The notes: generated by a model from the letters alone, not told the origin. A stretch of DNA of 64,000 nt from JAGGTJ01 sp964457545 (GCA_964457545.1 CAYWEN010000003.1:33356-97355); one strand, 5' to 3'; shown: positions 35,035 to 43,975, counted from the stretch's first letter. Program-made: numbers and translations.

Positions 35035-36183
35035 GTGAAAATCACTCTTTACAGGTACATCATAAATGAAATATGGCCGACCTTTCTGGTATGCCTCTTT
35101 GTGTGTATATTTCTTATTATAGGCACAAAGATGCTCTCTGTTATGGAGATGATAGTCAGCCACGGGGCCCATATCAGTGATGTGTTGACCATGATTCTTT
35201 ATCTGCTACCGGACGTTATTGAATTTGGTCTGCCTGCTGCCAGCCTTATGTCTGTGGTGGTTGCATTTTTACGGTTTTCTTCCAACAGTGAAATAATTGC
35301 AATGAAATCATCGGGAATAAGTCTTTACGGAATGATGCCTCCTGTAATTGCCCTGTCTCTTGTCGGTTTTTTTATATCATTGCTGATCAGTATAGAGGCA
35401 GTTCCATGGGGAAACAGGTCTTTCAGAAATCTGCTCTTTAGGATTGTTGAGTCAAAATCAGGTCTGAATATCAAACCTAATATCTTCTCTGAACCTTTCG
35501 ATAACATCGTATTTTACGTGAACAGCTTTTCAGACAGGGACAAATCAATGAAAGATGTTTTTGTAACAGATATGCGTGATCCCATGTTTGTAAATACAAT
35601 CATTGCAGAACATGGGATAATTCTGTTTCATCCCGAAAAGAGGAGCGTTACTCTTCAGTTTACAAAGGGAATTATCTTTATTACAAGCAGGGATATGCTG
35701 GCAAACCGTACGGTAAAATTCAGGGTATATGATCTGACTATAGGGCTGACAGATATAATGAATAACCTGAGATCCATCCGAAAAAAGCCAAAAGAAATGT
35801 ATATTGGCGAGCTGATAGAACAGGTAAAGACACTTCCTGAGAACTCGGTTAAATACAATCAGACAATAACTGAATTATGTGAACGGTTTTCTATTCCGAT
35901 TGCGGTGTTTTTGATGGGAATCATAGGAGCTCCATTGGGAGCGCAGATAAAGGCAAGGGGCAGGTCTTCCGGAATAGGCATAAGTATTGTGATATTTTTC
36001 ATATACTACATGTCTATGGCAGGTGCACGAACCATATGCGAAACAGGAGCAATTTCCCCTTTTATAGGGCCGTGGATTTCAGATATTTTTCTCGCTGGCT
36101 GTGCAGTTTATGTGATGAGATTGGCATCCACTGAGCGCTCTATTCGTATTCCATGGTTTTCCAGGTCGTCAGAGAATGAATGA
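35035..36183 (+). CDS. lptF: LptF/LptG-family LPS export permease
   Basis: 382 aa. Three N-terminal membrane helices, a periplasmic jellyroll-like domain (about 130-260) and three C-terminal helices, the layout of the LptF/LptG permeases that extract LPS for the Lpt bridge. RYIINEIWPTFLVCLF and the conserved SEIIAMKSSGIS loop (contact with the LptB ATPase) are diagnostic, as is PIAVFLMGIIGAPLGAQIK in the second half. Starts at GTG with GGGAAGC upstream. The usual LptG partner is not adjacent, so the assignment to LptF rather than LptG is moderate. Confidence 0.82.
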   Translation: MKITLYRYIINEIWPTFLVCLFVCIFLIIGTKMLSVMEMIVSHGAHISDVLTMILYLLPDVIEFGLPAASLMSVVVAFLRFSSNSEIIAMKSSGISLYGMMPPVIALSLVGFFISLLISIEAVPWGNRSFRNLLFRIVESKSGLNIKPNIFSEPFDNIVFYVNSFSDRDKSMKDVFVTDMRDPMFVNTIIAEHGIILFHPEKRSVTLQFTKGIIFITSRDMLANRTVKFRVYDLTIGLTDIMNNLRSIRKKPKEMYIGELIEQVKTLPENSVKYNQTITELCERFSIPIAVFLMGIIGAPLGAQIKARGRSSGIGISIVIFFIYYMSMAGARTICETGAISPFIGPWISDIFLAGCAVYVMRLASTERSIRIPWFSRSSENE

Positions 36184-36250
36184 GCAGAGATTTCATATTG
36201 GATGTGCTTTGGCCTTCAGGTGTTCCTGTATATATTTCAAGGGATAGTTT

Positions 36251-36343
36251 GTATCAGCTCAATAATTGGGGGGATAACAGTAAACGTAGCACCCCGGGGC
36301 AGGAAAATCCTTCTGCCCCTATTTATTTTTATTGAGCTGTTAC
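36251..36343 (+). mobile_element. MITE-like element family A, copy 3 (internally shortened)
   Basis: GTATCAGCTCAATAA at the left and TTATTGAGCTGTTAC at the right, with TA at each end. The centre is reduced to GGGGCAGGAAAATCCTTCTG and CCCC, giving 93 bp against about 125 in copies 2 and 4, so it is an internal deletion derivative. It sits between lptF and the potassium channel gene. No gene in 36184-36485. Confidence 0.8.
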
Positions 36344-36485
36344 GATTGTCCTCTGCTGCAAGTTTTTTTGTGCCGATACATGAAAGAAATATCCTGCTTT
36401 AACCGAGGGTCTGATTTGTTAAAGGTGACATTGCTTATATCAGGGTTACGATATAAACTGGCCTGTTATATGCCTGTTTTTTGTT

Positions 36486-37523
36486 ATGCAAGACAGAAAA
36501 AAAACAAACATTAAAACATCGTCATCAGGTATAACACATATTGTTAGCGGTCTGATTATCCTGATTGCTGTTATTACATCTGGTACCGTAGGATATATGG
36601 TCATTGAGAAATGGCGCTTTTTAGATGCCTTGTATATGACCGTGATTACAATTACCACTGTAGGTTTTAAAGAAGTAGGGAAGGTTTCAGATGCAGGCAG
36701 GATATTTACTCTTGTTCTTATCTTTGTTGGTATGGGCATAATAGGTTATACCCTTGGAACGGCAGCCCAGATCATGGTTGAATTTCAACTGGGCAATATG
36801 ATTGGAAGGAGAAAATTGAACAGTAAAATAAAACGACTTAAAGAACATTATATTATATGTGGATATGACCGGATTGGAAGGGTTATAGTTGATGAGCTGC
36901 TATACAAAAATATACCTGTAGTAGTTATAGACAAAAACCCTGATGTGGAAAAAGATTTGAACGATCTGGGAATTCCCTTTATTATTGATGATGCAACCAT
37001 AGAAGATGTGCTGATAAAGGCAGGTATAATGACGGCCAAAGGGTTGGTAGCTGTCATTTCCACAGATGCTGACAATCTGTTCATTACCATGACTGCACGG
37101 GGATTAAAACCTGATATATTTATTCTGACCAGGGCAAAAGAGGAACAGAGTTACAACAAGTTTATCAGGGGAGGAGCAAACCGGGTTGTTCTTCCTTATC
37201 TCATCGGGGGCCAAAAGATGGCTCATATAATTACAAAGCCGATTGTATCAGAGTTTTTGGAACTTACAGTACATGGACGAGAAATAGAATTGGGGATTGA
37301 GGAATTGAGTGTTTCTCCAAAATCACAGTTGCATGGAAAGACGCTCGCGGCGTCGGGCATCAGACAAAAGTTGAATGTGATTATTGTAGCGATTATGACC
37401 CAAAATGGGGCAATGCTATATAATCCACCCTCTGATGCTCTTATCCTGGCAGGAGATGTACTTATTGCCCTTGGCCAAAAAAATGACCTTGATGCCCTTC
37501 GGTCTATTCTTTCCGGGCCCTAA
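36486..37523 (+). CDS. Two-helix potassium channel with RCK/TrkA domains
   Basis: 345 aa. Two membrane helices (about 20-42 and 72-95) flank a pore loop TVITITTVGFKEVGK. A Rossmann RCK_N domain (HYIICGYDRIGRVIVDELLY ... VVVIDKNPD) and a C-terminal RCK_C domain (HGREIELGIEELSV ... GDVLIALGQ) follow. Ligand-gated K+ channels of this layout are widespread. The selectivity filter reads TVGFKE instead of the usual TVGYGD, which could alter selectivity. Its 3' end overlaps the convergent nucleotidyltransferase gene by 20 bp. Confidence 0.87.
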   Translation: MQDRKKTNIKTSSSGITHIVSGLIILIAVITSGTVGYMVIEKWRFLDALYMTVITITTVGFKEVGKVSDAGRIFTLVLIFVGMGIIGYTLGTAAQIMVEFQLGNMIGRRKLNSKIKRLKEHYIICGYDRIGRVIVDELLYKNIPVVVIDKNPDVEKDLNDLGIPFIIDDATIEDVLIKAGIMTAKGLVAVISTDADNLFITMTARGLKPDIFILTRAKEEQSYNKFIRGGANRVVLPYLIGGQKMAHIITKPIVSEFLELTVHGREIELGIEELSVSPKSQLHGKTLAASGIRQKLNVIIVAIMTQNGAMLYNPPSDALILAGDVLIALGQKNDLDALRSILSGP

Positions 37524-38352
37524 ACAGTGTTCTTGCCCTTGCAAGGGCCTCGGGGGTATCAACTCCCATAACTTCATCCGTGTTTTTAGCAAGAACATAT
37601 CCGACAGACAAACCATCCTTATGCATATATTCAATAATATCAGTCAAAAAATATTCCTTGCGTTCAACAGTCTTGCCATTAACGTTTTTATAAACGGTAT
37701 GTGGTTGTGACCTCAGAATGTCAAGATAATGGAGCAGAGATCTCTTCTTGATAGCGTATATCCCTGAATTGCATATGGTAAGACTGTCTTGCCTGTCTTT
37801 CGGATAATCTTTCCAGTATTTCCATTCAGTGATTTTTATTACATGCCTGTTTTTTGTTTCCAGAACACCGTATTTCTGTTTTCCCTCTGGTTCGAATCCG
37901 AGAACAACCATATCAAAAGATTGCAATTTCTCTGTTAGCAAATCATATGTTGCCCTTTTTACAAATGGTACATCACCCATAGTGATTACAATCTGATTAC
38001 AGGAAGTATTGATTAGAAAATCCCTTGCAGCAAGCAATGCCCCTCCTGTTCCATTCAGATCTTTTTGTTCGCAGTATGTAAGGTTTAATCCCTCTGTAAT
38101 CTTCCTGACATCGTCCTGTTTGTAATGAACAACCACGGCCTTTGGGCCTGGAGGCAGATTTTTGATAATTTCATAGATGATTGGATGACTTTTTTCTCTG
38201 TCCGTGACCGGTTTGCCTGGTACAAGGGGGAGCAGTGTCTTGTTCGTCTCCACATCTTTCATGCGGCTGCCTCTTCCTGCCGCAAAAACAAGGGATGCAA
38301 TCTTAAACCCTGTATATGTGTTTTCCCTCAATGCCATGTCCATTTCAATCAT
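37504..38352 (-). CDS. GlmU-like sugar-phosphate nucleotidyltransferase
   Basis: 282 aa, a stand-alone NTP-transferase domain. LVFAAGRGSRMKDVETNKTL is the nucleotide P-loop. NGTGGALLAARDFL and the metal Asp in ITMGDVPFV follow as in the pyrophosphorylase half of GlmU. ICNSGIYAIKK and the C-terminal DEVMGVDTPEALARA are also typical. The left-handed beta-helix acetyltransferase half of GlmU is absent. It probably makes an NDP-sugar for envelope glycans. Encoded 24 bp after the YkgJ-like gene, so one transcript with it and the TPR gene. Confidence 0.8.
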   Translation of the reverse strand: MIEMDMALRENTYTGFKIASLVFAAGRGSRMKDVETNKTLLPLVPGKPVTDREKSHPIIYEIIKNLPPGPKAVVVHYKQDDVRKITEGLNLTYCEQKDLNGTGGALLAARDFLINTSCNQIVITMGDVPFVKRATYDLLTEKLQSFDMVVLGFEPEGKQKYGVLETKNRHVIKITEWKYWKDYPKDRQDSLTICNSGIYAIKKRSLLHYLDILRSQPHTVYKNVNGKTVERKEYFLTDIIEYMHKDGLSVGYVLAKNTDEVMGVDTPEALARARTLFRARKE

Positions 38353-38376
38353 AATAACGACTTTGTGAAAAGAGAA

Positions 38377-39015
38377 TTACGTATTTGTAAAACCGTCATT
38401 AATAAGTTTGTCAACCGGAGTTTTTACAACATGGGCAACAGATACAAGAAGCGATGCATCATTAATATCCCTTGACTCTGCTTTTTTTAACAGTTCCTTG
38501 GAAAGCGAGTACAGTTCCCTGTACACTATATCAAGATTAAAAAAGGGATAATTCTCCCCCTTTTGGAATTGTGCCTTTGGACATATATGTGCCTTTTCCT
38601 GAATGGCTACAGGGATTCCATATATTCGGCATGTAATTGGACGGTGTGAATAAAGGATGCACTCATCTGTGTCAGTTAAAAGAGGGCATCTGATCTTTTC
38701 AGATGCCATCAGATATGTCATTTTCTCATTATCATCCTTTAGAAGGTTAAGCTTTTTATTCAGTTGCTCCATTTGCTGTACGGCCTTTTCTGCCCTGAAC
38801 AGGGCTTTTTTCTTTTCTGCGTCATCAAGGCGATCAAAAAAGATCCTTAAGAATACCGCCTCTATAAGAAAAAGGCCAAATACAGCGTGACAGCAATCAG
38901 CGCAATGAGGTTTGCACATCACAGATTCAGGGTATTCTTTTTTGACCTCTTCAAATACCTCATCTGTTTTTTTTACAAGATCTTCGTAAGGTTCGTACAG
39001 ATAAGCAAAATCCAT
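38377..39015 (-). CDS. YkgJ-type cysteine-cluster protein
   Basis: 212 aa. The YkgJ/zinc- or iron-chelating cysteine pattern is plain: CKPHCADCCHAVFGLFLIEA near residue 34, then CPLLTDTDECILYSHRPITC with RIYGIP. Function of the family is not known. A metal-binding role is assumed from the cysteines. Its ATG overlaps the end of the upstream TPR gene (TGACATG), so the two are coupled, and the nucleotidyltransferase follows. Confidence 0.78.
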   Translation of the reverse strand: MDFAYLYEPYEDLVKKTDEVFEEVKKEYPESVMCKPHCADCCHAVFGLFLIEAVFLRIFFDRLDDAEKKKALFRAEKAVQQMEQLNKKLNLLKDDNEKMTYLMASEKIRCPLLTDTDECILYSHRPITCRIYGIPVAIQEKAHICPKAQFQKGENYPFFNLDIVYRELYSLSKELLKKAESRDINDASLLVSVAHVVKTPVDKLINDGFTNT

Positions 39016-39016
39016 G

Positions 39017-39637
39017 TCAGCGATAAGACTCCAATATCTTTAAGAATTCCGGATGTGGTTCAAAACCCAGTTCAACCGCCTTGTCTATGTGAAAGATGGC
39101 TTTTTCATAATCTTCGTTTACATAATGGGCAAAGGCAATATTATTATGAAGAAGAGGAAAATCAGGAGCTATTTTCAGTGCCTGTTCCCCTGTTATCAGA
39201 GCCTTTTCAACATCTTCATTCTGCAGATAGGCGTTGATCAGATTGCACCATGCCTGTATTATGCGTGGGTTAATCTCAATTGCCTTTTTAAGTGCATCTA
39301 TGGCTTCCTCTGTCCTTGTCATCTCTAAATAGGCAAAACCGAGATTAGCATATCCACGCGCATATCGTGGTTCTATTTCAACTGCCTTTTTATTGGCCTC
39401 AACAACCTTTTCAATCTTGTTCTGTTTGAAGTAGATATATCCTAAGTTGACATATCCTTCGAACATTCTGCCACTGTTGGAAATTGCCTCGTTAAAGGCA
39501 TCTATTGCTTCATCCAGTTTACCCTGCTGCATAAGGGCAACGCCAAGGTTGTAGCTGGAATTAGCACATTCAGGGTTGTCTTTAAGAAGTTTCCTCTGTT
39601 CTGCAATAAATTCTTCTGAAGGCTGGGGGTTCTTCAT
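39017..39637 (-). CDS. Tetratricopeptide-repeat protein
   Basis: 206 aa of about five consecutive TPR units, for example CANSSYNLGVALMQQGKLDE, EGYVNLGYIYFKQNKIEKVV, ARGYANLGFAYLEMTRTEEA and IQAWCNLINAYLQNEDVEKA. There is no signal peptide or catalytic domain, so it is a cytoplasmic adaptor for protein complexes. First gene of a three-gene minus-strand unit. It lies 594 bp downstream of dsrD on the same strand, too far to assume co-transcription. Confidence 0.85.
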   Translation of the reverse strand: MKNPQPSEEFIAEQRKLLKDNPECANSSYNLGVALMQQGKLDEAIDAFNEAISNSGRMFEGYVNLGYIYFKQNKIEKVVEANKKAVEIEPRYARGYANLGFAYLEMTRTEEAIDALKKAIEINPRIIQAWCNLINAYLQNEDVEKALITGEQALKIAPDFPLLHNNIAFAHYVNEDYEKAIFHIDKAVELGFEPHPEFLKILESYR

Positions 39638-39893
39638 CGTTATATTCCTTCCTTCTTGTAATTGTTGAACAATATGTGACTGTTCAAAAACAAAACTTTT
39701 TATGTGACTTTGGCATTACAGGGGCAGACAAATCTGTATGTCCCTTCAAAAAACATTCAGAAGGTGTTCTGTCACTCAGATTAAGCCTTTGGGCTATTAT
39801 ACAGTTTTTTGTTAGGAAATAAGATGTTTTTTTGCAAGATCATGGCTGAAGCCCTATTTTTCAGTCTGTAGGGAGGAATATGCCTGATCTTAG

Positions 39894-39930
39894 TAAAAAA
39901 GAAACCGCTTAACCCAATTATGGTCAGCGG
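39894..39930 (-). terminator. Imperfect terminator downstream of dsrABD
   Basis: On the minus strand CCGCTGACC (39930-39922) can pair with GGTTAAGCGG (39914-39905) with one bulge, followed by TTTCTTTTTT to 39895. It lies about 300 bases past the dsrD stop and ahead of the TPR gene, so it may end the dsr transcript. The 39638-40231 gap holds otherwise only a family B repeat. Confidence 0.4.
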
Positions 39931-40016
39931 CCCCTTTTTCCTCAATCAGCTTACCATACTGATAAAGAATCAACTGCTGCAACACGGTTTCAGTTTATTT
40001 TATTGTCCCTGAACTG

Positions 40017-40154
40017 GTTTCCATCCATAAATGGTCTTTTTGCGTAATCTTGGTGTCAATTATACAGGATCCATTGTGGGACGTCTGTCCCCTTCCCGCA
40101 TAATTTTCGATTGTCCTGATCTTGTCTGAGAAATCTCATTTATAGATTGGAAAT
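40017..40154. repeat. Dispersed palindromic repeat family B, copy 4
   Basis: GTTTCCATCCATAAATGGTC at the left and CATTTATAGATTGGAAAT at the right. Interior words TTTTTGCGTAATCTTGGTGT, CAGGATCCATTGTGGGACGT and GTCCTGATCTTGTCTGAG match copy 1 on the opposite strand in order. Outer flanks also recur (GATCTATGGATGGGCATG). The most complete copy for deriving a consensus. Confidence 0.75.
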
Positions 40155-40231
40155 TCACTGTTGCCCATGGTCGATCTATGGATGGGCATGAAACAGGCAG
40201 CTATCAATCCTGATTAGTGCAGTTTTAGAAT

Positions 40232-40462
40232 TTAATGGTCTTCTGTCTGTCCACGACCCTTTAACCCGTACATGGTACTGCTACCTGTAGAAAAATATAT
40301 GAGTTTTTCTGCATTTATCAATGCAGTTGCAGCCTTTTTTATTTCTCTTGGTTTTGCATCAGGTATAACTTTTTTAACTGCCTTTTCAATGTCCTTAAAG
40401 TAAAACTTGGTTTTTTTACTGTTTTCTGCAAAATCCAGAATTATTTTTTTGATCTCTTCCAT
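40232..40462 (-). CDS. dsrD: DsrD, small winged-helix protein of the dissimilatory sulfite reductase operon
   Basis: 76 aa, the typical size. MEEIKKIILDFAENSKKTKF, then IEKAVKKVIPDAKPREIKKA and LIYFSTGSSTMYGLKGRG match DsrD. The protein has a winged-helix fold and is reported to stimulate DsrAB activity rather than bind DNA. AAGGAGCC precedes the ATG. It lies 181 bp after dsrB with a hairpin between. Confidence 0.93.
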   Translation of the reverse strand: MEEIKKIILDFAENSKKTKFYFKDIEKAVKKVIPDAKPREIKKAATALINAEKLIYFSTGSSTMYGLKGRGQTEDH

Positions 40463-40563
40463 ACGTCAAGGCTCCTTATAGTATTTAAATTTTGTGCCTT
40501 TCTTGCTGTTAATTTCCGGTCAAAACAGGGCAAGCAAACCCTTTGAAAAGATAAATTTTATGG

Positions 40564-40604
40564 TTCAGGATGAGGACAGGATATTTCAAAACCCTCATCC
40601 TGAA
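40564..40604 (-). promoter_or_regulatory. Strong hairpin between dsrB and dsrD
   Basis: TTCAGGATGAGG (40564-40575) and CCTCATCCTGAA (40593-40604) form a perfect 12-bp stem with a 17-base loop. No U-tract follows on the minus strand, so it looks like an mRNA-stabilising or processing structure that could raise dsrAB over dsrD. Confidence 0.55.
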
Positions 40605-40643
40605 CGAAGTATGTTTTATCTAAAGATCAGGTCTGTTAAATCC

Positions 40644-41828
40644 CTATATACCGCCTATTGCCTTGGATACTTCCCATGCGGCATCAGTAAACTTGAATTG
40701 GGTAGACGTCCTGTAAGTATCATACTGCAGGCGGTAGTCATCTATCAGATGTTCAGTGAAAGGCAGGTCACATTTCTCAAAAAACTTTTCCCAGCCTATT
40801 CTCTCTGCCCAGTCACCAAGACGTTCATACTTGTTGGCATCCTTGGCGTAAGCTTCAACAATCTTTTTGACTGCATCGCACACCTCGGGAAAACGCGGGA
40901 AATTGTTGGGCAGGGCAGGAATAACTACCTTGGAAAACTTGGGGCTGCTGATGCTGTTCGAGACCTTGCCTCCTGCCATTACAGTCACACAGTCACCTTC
41001 GGCATCTGCGAGAGGCAGAGCCATACACATGGTATAGCAATTACCGCAAAACATACACCTTTCCTTTTTAACCTTAACCGTTTTTCCTCCATCCGGTTTT
41101 TTGGCCGGAGAAATGGCGCCCAACGGACAGGCAGCTATAACAAGAGGAATTTCACATACCTTGTCAATGACCTCATCATCTACTATAGGAGGTTTCCTGT
41201 GATAACCGAGCAGGGCAATGTCAGAACAGTGCACAGCTCCACACATGTTAAGGCAGCATGCCATGGATACCCTTACATGGGCAGGAAGCGTCATGCCCTG
41301 AAAATACTCGAACAGGTCATCCATCAATGCCTTAACCATAGATGATGCATCTGTAGCAGGAGTATGGCAATGAATAAAACCCTGGGTGTGTACTATGTTT
41401 GTAATGCCTGCTCCTGTACCGCCAATAGGGAACTTGTAGCTGCCAGATACATGTTTGCGGCTCATAAGGTCCTTTTTAAGGGCCTCCATCTTGTCCTGAG
41501 AATCTACCATAAACTCTATATTGTTACGTGTGGTGAAACGTACATAACCGTCACAGTGCTTGTCTGCAATTTCACATATTTCACGAATATGTTCCACAGA
41601 CATGAACCGGCATCCCCCGCACCTTACGGTAAAGACCTTGTCTCCTGTTTCCGATACATGAACAAGTATTCCAGGCTCAAGTATTTCATGATATTTCCAT
41701 TTGCCATAATTGTTTTGAATAACTGGCGGAAAATATTGCCAAAAATGCCGTGGCCCGAGGTCCGTAATCCTGTTTTCCATTGGTTTTTCAGGGTTGTAAA
41801 GCCCCAATCTTTCAGTAGAAAGTCCCAT
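40644..41828 (-). CDS. dsrB: Dissimilatory sulfite reductase beta subunit
   Basis: Siroheme and [4Fe-4S] subunit of the cytoplasmic DsrAB complex that reduces sulfite, the terminal step of sulfate respiration. 394 aa. Coupled siroheme/[4Fe-4S] cysteines appear in HTQGFIHCHTPATD and ACCLNMCGAVHCSD. A ferredoxin domain inserted after about residue 230 has CMFCGNCYTMCMALP. The N-terminus TERLGLYNPEKPMENRITDL is that of deltaproteobacterial DsrB. Starts 14 bp after dsrA, same transcript. Confidence 0.96.
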   Translation of the reverse strand: MGLSTERLGLYNPEKPMENRITDLGPRHFWQYFPPVIQNNYGKWKYHEILEPGILVHVSETGDKVFTVRCGGCRFMSVEHIREICEIADKHCDGYVRFTTRNNIEFMVDSQDKMEALKKDLMSRKHVSGSYKFPIGGTGAGITNIVHTQGFIHCHTPATDASSMVKALMDDLFEYFQGMTLPAHVRVSMACCLNMCGAVHCSDIALLGYHRKPPIVDDEVIDKVCEIPLVIAACPLGAISPAKKPDGGKTVKVKKERCMFCGNCYTMCMALPLADAEGDCVTVMAGGKVSNSISSPKFSKVVIPALPNNFPRFPEVCDAVKKIVEAYAKDANKYERLGDWAERIGWEKFFEKCDLPFTEHLIDDYRLQYDTYRTSTQFKFTDAAWEVSKAIGGI

Positions 41829-41842
41829 ATTCCTCTTACCTC

Positions 41843-43261
41843 CTATCTTTTGTGCCTGGATCTGTAATCATTAATATCTCTATCCCATCCACCTGGTACA
41901 TCTTCCTCTTTCCAGAAGATATAAGGATTGCTTCTGGGCTCTTTCACCATCTGTGGCATAGGTGGTATATCCAATACCTCCAACAACTTCCGTACGCCCT
42001 GACGCTGGATAAGCTCTCCAAGACGTTCACGGTTTTTGCCCTCTTCAGGCCACCATTCCCAAATCTTTTCAACAACCTCTTTTATGTTATCATAAGGTGA
42101 TTCACACCTCATGAAAGGGATAGTCAGAAGTCCCATCTGAGCGCCATCAAGGATAGGAGCCTTTGCACCAAAGAGGATGCTGACACCGGTATCTGTGCCT
42201 GGCCTTAAGGCCTGAGGCATAACATTAATACAGTGCATACAGCGGGTACAGTCTGCCATGTTTATCATAAGCTTGCCGTCTTTCATGTACATACAGTGGG
42301 TAGGACAAAGATCAATGACCTCTTTCTGTATATCAAATTTACCCCAGTCGCGGCCCCTATGTGATCCTCCTGCAGGTTCGATTTCTCCCCCTATATAAGC
42401 CTGTACTGCTTCCTGATCTATCCGTATCGGGTCTTTCCATGTGCCTATGAAGGACATGTCGGAACGTGCAATAGAGGCAACACAGCAGTTCGGGCAACCA
42501 TCAAATTTAAATTTGTATTTATAGGGAAATGCCGGACGGTGTAATTCATCCTGATAGTAATGAGTGAACTCATAACACATATCCTGTGTATCTATACATG
42601 CAAACTCGCATCTTGCTCTGCCTACACAGCAGGCTGGTGTACGCAGGTTTGATCCTGAACCGCCAAGGTCCTGTTGGAGTTTATGAGTCAGCTCAAAGAA
42701 AATAGGTTCAAGCTGTTCCGTGAAGGTCCCTATCATAACCATGTCACCGGTGGCACCATGCATGTTCATTAACCCGCTGCCCCTGAATTCCCACAAATCG
42801 CATATGGTCCTCAGATAATCTGAATCATAAAACTTGCTTGCGGGCTGGTTCACACGAACGGTATGGAAGTGTGCAATCGAAGGAAACTTGTCCGGGACAT
42901 CAGAATATCTTCCAATAATACCCCCGCCATAACCAAAAACACCCACTATACCGCCATGTTTCCAGTGGGTTTCACCTTCATCAAAAGACAGTTGTACTTG
43001 CCCCAGCAGGTCTTCTACAACATCTTTTTCTATTAACATCCTGTCGTCGGCAAGGTTTCTTCTATGCAAGGCCTCTCTTTTGGCATCAGCCACATAGCTT
43101 GGCCATGGACCTTTTTCCATTTCTTCAAGATCCGGGATATCATGTTTGCATTTAAAGTTCTTGAGCTCTTCTTCAGTGTAATTATTCAACTCTTCGTCAG
43201 AATAAATCCGGAGCTCATCATATATCAGTTTGGTTTGCTCTTCTCTTGGTTCAAAAGCCAT
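41843..43261 (-). CDS. dsrA: Dissimilatory sulfite reductase alpha subunit
   Basis: 472 aa, longer than the roughly 437 aa of Desulfovibrio DsrA, with extra acidic residues at the N-terminus. Siroheme/[4Fe-4S] cysteines: Cys212 and Cys218 in ACCVGRARCEFAC, Cys256 and Cys260 in GCPNCC. The inserted ferredoxin domain carries CPTHCMYM ... CTRCMHCINVMPQA. HFHTVRVNQPASKFYDSDYL and NMHGATGDMVMIGT are typical DsrA. AAGGAGG precedes the ATG. First gene of dsrA-dsrB-dsrD, with a sigma-70-like promoter about 370 bp upstream. Confidence 0.96.
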   Translation of the reverse strand: MAFEPREEQTKLIYDELRIYSDEELNNYTEEELKNFKCKHDIPDLEEMEKGPWPSYVADAKREALHRRNLADDRMLIEKDVVEDLLGQVQLSFDEGETHWKHGGIVGVFGYGGGIIGRYSDVPDKFPSIAHFHTVRVNQPASKFYDSDYLRTICDLWEFRGSGLMNMHGATGDMVMIGTFTEQLEPIFFELTHKLQQDLGGSGSNLRTPACCVGRARCEFACIDTQDMCYEFTHYYQDELHRPAFPYKYKFKFDGCPNCCVASIARSDMSFIGTWKDPIRIDQEAVQAYIGGEIEPAGGSHRGRDWGKFDIQKEVIDLCPTHCMYMKDGKLMINMADCTRCMHCINVMPQALRPGTDTGVSILFGAKAPILDGAQMGLLTIPFMRCESPYDNIKEVVEKIWEWWPEEGKNRERLGELIQRQGVRKLLEVLDIPPMPQMVKEPRSNPYIFWKEEDVPGGWDRDINDYRSRHKR

Positions 43262-43366
43262 TATATCAGCCTCCTTCTGATAACATTTTAGAAAAAACTA
43301 AGGAGTAAAACCTTAACAAATTCAATATGTTGAGAATCTTGTCACCTCCTCCCCTAAATAAAATTG

Positions 43367-43386
43367 TTTGTTGATTTATTAACAAA
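43367..43386. promoter_or_regulatory. Short palindrome in the dsrA leader region
   Basis: TTTGTT-N8-AACAAA, within GTTTGTTGATTTATTAACAA. It lies in the leader about 105 bp upstream of the dsrA ATG and downstream of the proposed promoter. Could bind a regulator, but AT-rich palindromes arise easily by chance. Confidence 0.3.
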
Positions 43387-43411
43387 TATAGTGCCTATAC
43401 ATAAACATATT

Positions 43412-43472
43412 CTGGTCATTATCCGGTTTCCAGTCCAAAAACAGCCATTTTACGGATGAAAACTTACTAATA
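43412..43472. repeat. Repeat family B, short copy 5
   Basis: GGTTTCCAGTCCAAAAACAG followed by CCATTTTACGGATGAAAACT, i.e. both arms with almost no middle, about 60 bp. It lies in the dsrA leader region and would place a stem in the 5' untranslated RNA. Confidence 0.5.
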
Positions 43473-43636
43473 ACGGCTGCAAACTTTGTAAGTCAGTTTC
43501 CAGCCGTCTTATGTGCCATTTTATATGTTGAAACAAATAGTATTATCAGACACAAAACAGACAACAGTTATCATCATTCATTAAAAAAGACCTGCATTAC
43601 AGCTCAGGATAACATGATTTTTAATAATTCAATGTG

Positions 43637-43666
43637 TTTATAGTAAAAATTTCAAAATAATGTCAA
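43637..43666 (-). promoter_or_regulatory. Sigma-70-like promoter for dsrABD
   Basis: On the minus strand TTGACA (43666-43661), an 18-bp AT-rich spacer, then TATAAA (43642-43637). This is the best promoter match in the 714-bp dsrA/dsrN divergent region and would give a leader of about 370 nt. The -35 is a consensus hexamer. Confidence 0.6.
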
Positions 43667-43975
43667 TGAAAAAAAGAGCGTAAACAATTTTGACAAACCC
43701 GTAAAAAAATGCGATTTTTTTTGGGCAGTCAGATAGTTTAACTTTTTTGGGGAGGGTTTTTTGAAAAATTCCATACCACAGAATCGGGCTGTATAGTTAA
43801 TGCCTATGGTCTGTGTATGGGTGGGTACTACTTGTTTTTATTCATAAGCCCCCTTTTTTTGCAATATCTGCATTATGTTACGGGATTTCCTGATCTTGGG
43901 TGTCAGGGGGTTTCCAGATTTCAGAAAAACTGTGCCGATCATACGGTTTGACAAATATTTTAAGGACTTCATCCT

